From Moorena sp. SIO3I8 (GTDB lineage Bacteria > Cyanobacteriota > Cyanobacteriia > Cyanobacteriales > Coleofasciculaceae), in the NCBI RefSeq assembly GCF_010692325.1, contig NZ_JAAHHW010000026.1:1-64000 (forward strand): a DNA stretch of 64,000 nt, in the 5' to 3' direction. Positions 18,511 to 24,870 of this stretch are shown piece after piece. The first letter of the stretch is position 1, and every line of letters starts with the position of its first letter. The translations under genes were made by a program, and so were the position numbers. The notes beneath the pieces were generated by a model that was given only the letters and a program-made list of their open reading frames with translations, did not search any database and was not told the origin of the DNA.

Positions 18511-19656
18511 ATGTCGGAAAAAATTGTTAATTCCTGGAATGAATGGGATGAATTGGAAGAAATGGTGGTAGGAATTGCAGACTACGCTAGCTTTGAACCA
18601 AAAGAACCAGGGAATCATCCGAAATTAAGAGATCAGAATTTAGCGGAAATCATTCCTTTCCCCAGTGGACCTAAAGACCCTAAAGTCCTTGAAAAAGCTA
18701 ATGAGGAATTAAATGGACTGGCTTATTTATTAAAAGACCACGATGTGATAGTAATAAGACCAGAAAAATTTGATTTTACAAAATCTATAAAAACCCCTTA
18801 CTTTGAAGTTGCTAATCAATACTGTGGAGTCTGTCCTCGGGATGTCATGATTACCTTTGGTAATGAAATACTGGAAGCGACTATGTCGAAGAGAGCAAGA
18901 TTTTTTGAATACTTACCTTACCGGAAATTAGTCTATGAATATTGGAATAAAGACGACCATATGATTTGGAATGCTGCGCCTAAACCGACTATGCAGGATA
19001 GTATGTATCTAGAGAATTTCTGGGAGCTGTCTTTAGAAGAAAGATTTAAGCGTATGCATGATTTTGAATTTTGTATTACACAAGATGAAGTTATTTTTGA
19101 TGCAGCTGACTGTAGCCGATTAGGAAAGGATATATTAGTTCAGGAATCGATGACAACAAATAGAACAGGAATTCGGTGGTTAAAAAAGCACCTAGAACCA
19201 AGAGGATTTCGGGTTCACCCTGTTCATTTTCCCCTTGATTTTTTCCCCTCACACATTGACTGTACGTTTGTTCCTTTGCGACCAGGTCTTATTTTGACAA
19301 ACCCTGAAAGACCTATACGGGAAGAGGAGGAGAAGATATTTAAAGACAATGGCTGGGAGTTTATCACAGTTCCTCAACCGACTTGCTCGAATGATGAAAT
19401 GCCAATGTTTTGCCAGTCCAGTAAGTGGTTGTCAATGAATGTTCTGAGTATATCACCGACAAAGGTTATCTGTGAGGAAAGAGAAAAACCTCTCCAAGAA
19501 TTGTTGGATAAGCATGGATTTGAGGTTTTTCCTTTACCCTTTAGACATGTCTTTGAATTTGGGGGGTCTTTTCATTGTGCAACTTGGGACATTCGCCGAA
19601 AAGGTGGGTGTGAAGATTATTTTCCAAATTTAAACTATCAACCGATTTGTGGTTAG
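18511..19656 (+). CDS. L-arginine:glycine amidinotransferase (CyrA/AGAT family)
   Basis: Transfers the amidino group of arginine to glycine, giving guanidinoacetate and ornithine. The 381 residues align along their full length with AGAT-family enzymes and look closest to CyrA of cylindrospermopsin biosynthesis (start SWNEWDELEEMVVGIAD). The catalytic triad is visible: Asp197 in FDAADC, His248 in SHIDCTF, Cys356 in GSFHCATWDIRR. SSKWLSMNVL is also conserved. A strong AAGGAG site at 18500-18505 precedes the ATG. The next gene, 48 bases downstream, is a guanidinoacetate methyltransferase homologue, which favours glycine as acceptor over the other acceptors used in this family. Acceptor specificity is inferred. 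Confidence 0.9.
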   Translation: MSEKIVNSWNEWDELEEMVVGIADYASFEPKEPGNHPKLRDQNLAEIIPFPSGPKDPKVLEKANEELNGLAYLLKDHDVIVIRPEKFDFTKSIKTPYFEVANQYCGVCPRDVMITFGNEILEATMSKRARFFEYLPYRKLVYEYWNKDDHMIWNAAPKPTMQDSMYLENFWELSLEERFKRMHDFEFCITQDEVIFDAADCSRLGKDILVQESMTTNRTGIRWLKKHLEPRGFRVHPVHFPLDFFPSHIDCTFVPLRPGLILTNPERPIREEEEKIFKDNGWEFITVPQPTCSNDEMPMFCQSSKWLSMNVLSISPTKVICEEREKPLQELLDKHGFEVFPLPFRHVFEFGGSFHCATWDIRRKGGCEDYFPNLNYQPICG

Positions 19657-19704
19657 AAACTAACAATAGTAATTACCAGTTAAGAGTGTCAAGACGTCAA
19701 GACT

Positions 19705-20403
19705 ATGAATTTTGAAAGCGGTTATCAAGGGTTAAAAACAAGCGCGGATCCCCAACGATGGTCTGCTCAAAAAGAAGTCCTAACCGATGAAAAATTGGTG
19801 ATCGAAGGACATCCGGTTATGGAACGTTGGGAAACCCCTTATATGGGGGCTTTTGCGGCGTTAGTCACTCGCCATGGTGGTCGGATCTTAGAATGTGGCT
19901 TTGGCTTGGGAATATCGGCTCATGCTATTCAGTCTTATGCTCCAGAAGAACATGTGATTATAGAAGCCAATGACGATGTTTTTAAACGATTGATTGATTT
20001 CCAAAACAGTGCAGTTAATAAAGTAACCCCTATCTTGGGCTTAGCATGTGATGTATTAGAATCATTTAGTGATCAATCATTTGATGGTATTTTCTATGAT
20101 ACTTATCCTTTGAATGCAGATGAACAACACACCCACCAATTTCCATTTATCAAAAAGGTTTATCCCCTGCTTAAGAAGGGTGGAATTTTAAGCTATTGTA
20201 ATTTGACGTCAACAGGAGTTCTCAAGAATAGATACGATTCCTGGGAAGCTCTTTTCAATGAAACTCAAGTTCCTTATCTTATTGAAGCAGGTGTTCCAGA
20301 AAAGGATATTAAAGGTATCATCATCTTCAAAGTTTATCCACCTACTGATTGCTTATACTTTCAACATAAGACAGCCATGATTCCGATTATTGTAAAAGAG
20401 TAA
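19705..20403 (+). CDS. Guanidinoacetate N-methyltransferase homologue
   Basis: Class I SAM-dependent methyltransferase of 232 residues with the specific fingerprint of animal GAMT, not just the generic fold. Motifs are VMERWETPYM (38-47), ILECGFGLGI (SAM loop), IIEANDDVF, FYDTYPLN (Asp132), HTHQFPFIK, YCNLTS and FNETQVP. The glutamates and aspartate that hold the guanidino group in GAMT (Glu40 or Glu43, Asp132) are all kept. It would methylate guanidinoacetate to creatine. It follows the amidinotransferase on the same strand with a 48-base gap and no terminator. No strong Shine-Dalgarno is seen. No creatine kinase or creatinase lies in the window. Confidence 0.88.
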   Translation: MNFESGYQGLKTSADPQRWSAQKEVLTDEKLVIEGHPVMERWETPYMGAFAALVTRHGGRILECGFGLGISAHAIQSYAPEEHVIIEANDDVFKRLIDFQNSAVNKVTPILGLACDVLESFSDQSFDGIFYDTYPLNADEQHTHQFPFIKKVYPLLKKGGILSYCNLTSTGVLKNRYDSWEALFNETQVPYLIEAGVPEKDIKGIIIFKVYPPTDCLYFQHKTAMIPIIVKE

Positions 20404-20472
20404 GTGTAAGCATTCAGCAGTCAGCAGTCAGCCGTCAGCTAATTTGATTCAAAAGCACCTCAAGTAGCGTGG

Positions 20473-20491
20473 CACAGGCTTCTAGCCTGTG
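20473..20491. terminator. Hairpin between convergent creatine genes and acs
   Basis: CACAGGC (20473-20479) pairs with GCCTGTG (20485-20491) across a five-base loop. It lies between the GAMT stop and the acs stop. It is flanked by inverted CAGTCAGCAGTCAG-type short repeats. No poly-T follows, so a terminator role is tentative. Confidence 0.4.
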
Positions 20492-20545
20492 AGGTAACCC
20501 ATAAGCTGATGGCTGATAGCTGACTATTTACGTGAAGCCTGGTTT

Positions 20546-22516
20546 TCAAGCCTCTTCCCGTAACTTATCCAAAACACTGCGGTCTTCTAAAGTGGACGTA
20601 TCTCCAGCAACCTCTTGACCTGCAGCTAGCGATCGCAATAGCCGTCGCATAATCTTTCCGGAACGAGTCTTGGGCAAAGCATCAGTAAAGCGAATGTCAC
20701 CAGGACGTGCGATCGCACCAATTTCTTTGACCACGTGCTGCTTTAGTTCTTGCTTGAGTTCGTCACTAGCGCTATAAGTCCCTTCTAAGGTCACAAAGGC
20801 AAAGACATCTTCCCCTTTTACCTCATCAGGTTTACCGACTACGGCGGCTTCAGCTACAGAAGGATGAGAAACCAGTGCTGACTCCACTTCCATGGTTCCT
20901 AAGCGGTGACCAGAGATATTCAACACATCATCGACACGACCCATAACCCAGAAATAGCCATTGGAGTCTTTTCTGGCACCATCTCCAGCAAAATAGAAGT
21001 ATTGGCCATCTTTTGGTTGAATGTGTTCCCAATAGGTGCGGCGGAAACGGTCATCATCCCCATAGACAGTACGGATCATACTTGGCCAAGGATGTTTGAT
21101 CACTAAATAACCACCGTCATTCTCTCCAACTGGATTGCCGTCTAAATCTACAATATCAGCAATAATGCCTGGGAAGGGGAAGGTAGCGGAACCGGGTTTA
21201 GTGGGAGTAGCACCGGGTAAGGGGGTGAGCATGAAGCCACCGGTTTCAGTTTGCCACCAAGTATCGACAATGGGACAACGTTCTCCTCCAATCACCCGAT
21301 GGTACCACATCCAGGCTTCTGGGTTAATCGGTTCACCCACAGTTCCTAGGATACGTAGGGACGATAAATCACGGGCGTTGGGATGCTGGTCTCCCATCTT
21401 AATAAAGGCACGAATAGCAGTGGGAGCAGTGTAGAAGATAGTGACTCCATATTTTTCTACTACATCCCACAAGCAACCGGGATTGGAAGGACGGGGAGCC
21501 CCTTCGTACATGAGGCTAGTAGCACCATTGGACAATGGACCATAGACAATGTAACTGTGTCCGGTAATCCAGCCGACATCAGCAGTACACCAGTAGACAT
21601 CGGTCTCTTTGAGGTCAAAGGTCCACTTGGTAGTCATGTGGGTGTAGAGGTTATAGCCACCAGTAGTGTGAACAACCCCTTTCGGTTTACCTGTGGTACC
21701 GCTAGTGTAGAGAATGAAGAGCATATCTTCACTATCCATGGGTTCCGCTGGACAATCCGCAGATGCTCCCGGTTGCAAGTCATGCCACCAGTGGTCTCGT
21801 TCTGGTTCCATGTCAATCCCTTGCTTGGTGCGTTCTACCACTAGGACGTTTTCTACTGTAGGTGCGCCATTATTCTCTAAGGCTTTATCAACTTGGATCT
21901 TGAGAGGAACAATCTTGTCTTTGCGCCAGCCCCCATCAGCAGTAATTACTAATTTAGCTTGAGCATCTACCAGTCGGTCTTTGAGGGCTTCAGCACTAAA
22001 GCCACCAAAAACAACCGTGTGGGGAGCACCAATTCTAGCACAGGCCAGCATGGCAATAGCAGCTTCGGGAATCATGGGCATATAAATGCCAACGCGATCG
22101 CCTTTTTTCACTCCCAGTTGTTTGATCACATTTGCCATCTGGCAAACTTCCCGGTGTAACTGGGCATAGGTTAGGGTGCGGGAGTCTCCCGGTTCCCCTT
22201 CCCAAATCAGGGCAGCTTTATTCCGACGCCAGGTAGTGAGGTGTCTGTCAAGACAGTTGTAAGAAATATTAATCTTCCCACCAACAAACCACTTGGCAAA
22301 GGGAGGTTGCCAATCTAATACGGTATCCCACTTTTGAAACCAGTCTAGTTCTTGTTCGGCAAGCTGGGCCCAAAACCCTTCGGGGTCAGCTTTGGCTTGT
22401 TCATAAAGTTGCTGATACTCCGCCATGCTCTTAATCTGGGCATTCTCGGCAAAGTCAGCTGGTGGCGGGAACAGCCGTTCTTCTTGAAGGATTGATTCTA
22501 TAGTCGGTTGTGACAT
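20546..22516 (-). CDS. acs: Acetyl-CoA synthetase
   Basis: Activates acetate to acetyl-CoA through acetyl-AMP in the cytoplasm. The 656-residue protein has the full ANL-family signature: [19 protein letters not shown] (P-loop-like), the WWQTETGG motif, [10 protein letters not shown], and the C-terminal [12 protein letters not shown] segment. That last segment carries the catalytic lysine, which is controlled by acetylation in many bacteria. The length is normal. The start ATG at 22516 lies 14 bases from a perfect 14-bp palindrome that may be an operator. Confidence 0.97.
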   Translation of the reverse strand: MSQPTIESILQEERLFPPPADFAENAQIKSMAEYQQLYEQAKADPEGFWAQLAEQELDWFQKWDTVLDWQPPFAKWFVGGKINISYNCLDRHLTTWRRNKAALIWEGEPGDSRTLTYAQLHREVCQMANVIKQLGVKKGDRVGIYMPMIPEAAIAMLACARIGAPHTVVFGGFSAEALKDRLVDAQAKLVITADGGWRKDKIVPLKIQVDKALENNGAPTVENVLVVERTKQGIDMEPERDHWWHDLQPGASADCPAEPMDSEDMLFILYTSGTTGKPKGVVHTTGGYNLYTHMTTKWTFDLKETDVYWCTADVGWITGHSYIVYGPLSNGATSLMYEGAPRPSNPGCLWDVVEKYGVTIFYTAPTAIRAFIKMGDQHPNARDLSSLRILGTVGEPINPEAWMWYHRVIGGERCPIVDTWWQTETGGFMLTPLPGATPTKPGSATFPFPGIIADIVDLDGNPVGENDGGYLVIKHPWPSMIRTVYGDDDRFRRTYWEHIQPKDGQYFYFAGDGARKDSNGYFWVMGRVDDVLNISGHRLGTMEVESALVSHPSVAEAAVVGKPDEVKGEDVFAFVTLEGTYSASDELKQELKQHVVKEIGAIARPGDIRFTDALPKTRSGKIMRRLLRSLAAGQEVAGDTSTLEDRSVLDKLREEA

Positions 22517-22530
22517 AGTTATAGTAAATT

Positions 22531-22544
22531 ACTTAGATCTAAGT
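22531..22544. promoter_or_regulatory. Perfect 14-bp palindrome upstream of acs
   Basis: ACTTAGATCTAAGT is self-complementary over all 14 bases and sits 15-28 bases before the acs start codon. The position fits a dimeric repressor site or a leader structure. No known motif was recognised. Confidence 0.35.
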
Positions 22545-22726
22545 AGGTAGTCTAGACCTAGCCAAGGTTAAGTCTAATCAAACCATACTTAACAGGTTAC
22601 CCAGTTGGGCAGATTGTTGGATTTCTTTAATTTCTGGTTTGTTACTACTCCTCCTTACTCCCTGCTTCCTGCTCCCTCAAACCAACTGCTAGTAAGTACC
22701 TCACCCAATTTCAAACTGCTGTAGTT

Positions 22727-23263
22727 ATGTCAAGAAAAGTTGAAGTTGTTCCCCATGACCCGAAGTGGCCAGATGAATTTGAGCGTGAATCCAAGCAGAT
22801 TGCTCTTGCCGTCGGCGACAACTTAGTTGCTGTACACCATATTGGGAGTACATCTATTCCAGAACTAGACGCTAAACCGATTATTGATATTTTGGTTGAG
22901 GTCAAAGACATTACCAAAGTAGATGAAAATAGTTCAGGGATGGACACAATAGGCTATGAAGGAATGGGTGAATACGGCATACCAGGTCGTCGTTATTTCC
23001 GCAAACATAATCAAATAGGAATCAGAACACATCATGTTCATATGTTTGAGCTTAATTCGCTACAGGTAGAGCGTCACTTAGCCTTTCGAGATTATATGAT
23101 TGCCCATCCTAAGGATGCCCATAAATACGGTGAAATTAAGCGAAAACTTGCTAATAAATATCCAGACAATATTGAATCGTATATGGATGGAAAAGATTGG
23201 TTCATCAAAGAGATGGATCGAAAAGCAGCAGAGTGGCGTAGAGAATTAAGAATTAAGAATTAA
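22727..23263 (+). CDS. GrpB family (UPF0157) nucleotidyltransferase-fold protein
   Basis: 178 residues with the GrpB signature VEVVPHDPKWPDEFERE, HHIGSTSIPELDAKPIIDILVEV, and THHVHMFE with FRDYMIAHP. The fold is related to nucleotidyltransferases (GSTS with a following Asp pair). Some members are found as domains fused to dephospho-CoA kinase, but no reaction is established. The C-terminal RRELRIKN runs straight into an AAGAATT minisatellite, so the last few residues are repeat-encoded. Divergent from acs. Confidence 0.9.
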   Translation: MSRKVEVVPHDPKWPDEFERESKQIALAVGDNLVAVHHIGSTSIPELDAKPIIDILVEVKDITKVDENSSGMDTIGYEGMGEYGIPGRRYFRKHNQIGIRTHHVHMFELNSLQVERHLAFRDYMIAHPKDAHKYGEIKRKLANKYPDNIESYMDGKDWFIKEMDRKAAEWRRELRIKN

Positions 23264-23600
23264 GAATTGAGAATTAAGAATTGAGAATTAAGAATTAAGA
23301 ATTAAGAATTAAGAATTGGGAATTTAGAATTCTGGCTTCTGGCTTCTGGCTTCTGGCTTCTGCCTTCTGCCTTCACCATTCTGCCTTCACCATTTTTAAT
23401 TCTACATTCTTCATTCTACATTATAAATTCTTCATTCTACATTATAAATTCTTCATTCTACATTATAAATTCTTTATTCTTCATTATAAATTCTTCATTA
23501 TAAATTCTTCATTATAAATTCTTCATTCTTCATTATAAATTCTTCATTATAAATTCTTCATTATAAATTCTTCATTATAAATTCTTCATTCTGACCTCCT
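23240..23600. repeat. AT-rich minisatellites after grpB-like gene
   Basis: Three successive simple arrays: GAATTAAGAATT-type units (23240-23330), CTTCTGGCTTCTG units (23334-23375), and TTCATTATAAATTC units (23400-23600). The first overlaps the C-terminus of the GrpB gene. The last overlaps the stop of a minus-strand gene remnant. Confidence 0.9.
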
Positions 23601-23750
23601 TCGATAACAATCGCTCCAATAACGGTTTAGGAATTGTCTCAAAATCCTCCAACAAGAAATCCATAATCGCCAGATGGCGCAAGTGACCAGGAGTCGGAGG
23701 GTAACAGCGACGACTGGTGTTAAACCAGTGCGATCGCCTATCTTGTCGGG
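23575..23750 (-). pseudogene. Unidentified minus-strand coding remnant
   Basis: Minus-strand translation gives about 58 codons without a stop, including HWFNTSRRCYPPTPGHL and then AIMDFLLEDFETIPKPLLER. It has a protein-like composition unlike the surrounding repeats. It has no plausible start, and its last codons (MKNL, stop) come from the minisatellite. Its 5' side (23729-23812) dissolves into a duplicated GCGATCGC-containing unit plus one interspersed element. I do not recognise the family. Confidence 0.3.
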
Positions 23751-23818
23751 TGCGTTAACCAAGTGCGATCGCTTATCTTGTCAGGTGTGTTCGCGTAGCG
23801 TGGCCATAGGCCAATCGC

Positions 23819-24184
23819 TTATCCTAGGGTTAACACTCCCATAGGAAAATCTACAACTAAACGCTTTGTTCGTAACCACAAAACACCTAAAAGACTATTT
23901 ACCAGTTCATCTCCTCCTAACACTTCAACCGTAAACTCCTCTTCCTCAATAACCACCTTTCCCTCATATAAATTAAACCGTGCTTCTCCCTGGGCTGTTT
24001 GCATATCCTGTGGTTCATTATTACGCACCCACCCTAAACTCTCAGCATCTTGATTATCAATAGCTAACCAACCTGTAAACCCTGTATCTAACAGTGCCAT
24101 AACGGGAAAAACCTCCCCATCAGCAGACATCAAGCCAATTTCAAAAAATAACTCCCCTCGACTATTAAATTCACCTTGGATCAT
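23819..24184 (-). CDS. Retropepsin-like aspartic protease, clan AA
   Basis: About 121 residues with a single retropepsin-like motif, ALLDTGFTGWLAI, in which DTG would be the active-site loop of one half of a dimeric aspartic protease. A later LLGVLWLRTKRLVVDF segment resembles the conserved LLG strand of the family. I place the start at ATG 24184, which overlaps the stop of the upstream gene as ATGA. An in-frame ATG four codons earlier is possible. No signal peptide, so it probably acts in the cytosol. Substrate unknown. Confidence 0.7.
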   Translation of the reverse strand: MIQGEFNSRGELFFEIGLMSADGEVFPVMALLDTGFTGWLAIDNQDAESLGWVRNNEPQDMQTAQGEARFNLYEGKVVIEEEEFTVEVLGGDELVNSLLGVLWLRTKRLVVDFPMGVLTLG

Positions 24185-24498
24185 ATTCTGCCACAAGTTC
24201 CCGTTTCATTAATTTGCATAATAATACACTTTTTACCTGGATGTTTAGAACGGGATTTGGAAAGTGCTACCTTTTTATCTTCATCGATAAAATACTCCCC
24301 ACTATCAGGTTCAATAATAATAAACCAATCATAATGCTCTTGAATCAATTCTGGTTGTACTCGCTCAAAGACCTCTCGACAACGCTTATAAAACACTGCA
24401 TCTTCTGCTTTAATTCTGGCTTTTTCTTCAGGAGACAGTCGTTTCTCCGGAAAAACCCGTCCTCGCCTTACAGTGTGATGGGAAGATGATGGTGTCAT
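24181..24498 (-). CDS. Hypothetical partner of the retropepsin-like protein
   Basis: 105 residues with an Arg/Lys-rich N-terminus, a charged helix (LSPEEKARIKAEDAVFY), and a core HYDWFIIIEPDSGEYFIDED that looks like a small alpha/beta domain. I know this type only as a hypothetical protein. It overlaps the protease gene by four bases (ATGA), so the two are co-translated. The pairing of two small, overlapping genes is reminiscent of toxin-antitoxin layout, but nothing else supports that. Confidence 0.6.
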   Translation of the reverse strand: MTPSSSHHTVRRGRVFPEKRLSPEEKARIKAEDAVFYKRCREVFERVQPELIQEHYDWFIIIEPDSGEYFIDEDKKVALSKSRSKHPGKKCIIMQINETGTCGRI

Positions 24499-24600
24499 TT
24501 TAGTTATACAAAACGCTGTAGATAGGTTTATAATAACAAGAATATCCCCCCTCAGGTTATTTATCCCTTTCTTGCTAAGAAAGGGATAAGGGGTGACTTG

Positions 24601-24768
24601 TTCAAAATCTTATATAAGGCCCCATAAACTAGCCAATTATTCGAGCATAGATGATCAGCTTTCTGAATAGCTTCAGCCGCTCCCTGATTTTCACCCCTGT
24701 CAAACAAACACCGGGCATAATAACACCAGCCATTAGGATTATTTGCGTACTCCTCAGTTACTTTCCAT
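24601..24768 (-). pseudogene. TPR-protein remnant
   Basis: Minus-strand translation between 24768 and 24622 reads KVTEEYANNPNGWCYYARCL, then FDRGENQGAAEAIQKADHL and CSNNWLVYG. This is a recognisable tetratricopeptide-type repeat pair (NP.GW.YYARCL, A.EAIQKA). It has no start, and frame and homology fade on both sides. The rest of 24499-24870 holds a CCCTTTCTTGCTAAGAAAGGG hairpin near 24567-24588 and a CCTCTTGC minisatellite at 24797-24825. Confidence 0.45.
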
Positions 24769-24870
24769 CATTCTATTAATCAGCAATGCCTTCCCTTTTG
24801 CCTCTTGCCTCTTGCCTCTTGCCTTTGGGAGTATGTTCACAACCCAGATACAAACGCGCTTATATACCTT

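Noticed and set aside
18511-20403. Creatine genes as part of a cylindrospermopsin or saxitoxin cluster
   Set aside because: The amidinotransferase resembles CyrA, but no PKS, NRPS, sulfotransferase or other toxin gene is in the surrounding 40 kb, and GAMT is not part of those pathways.
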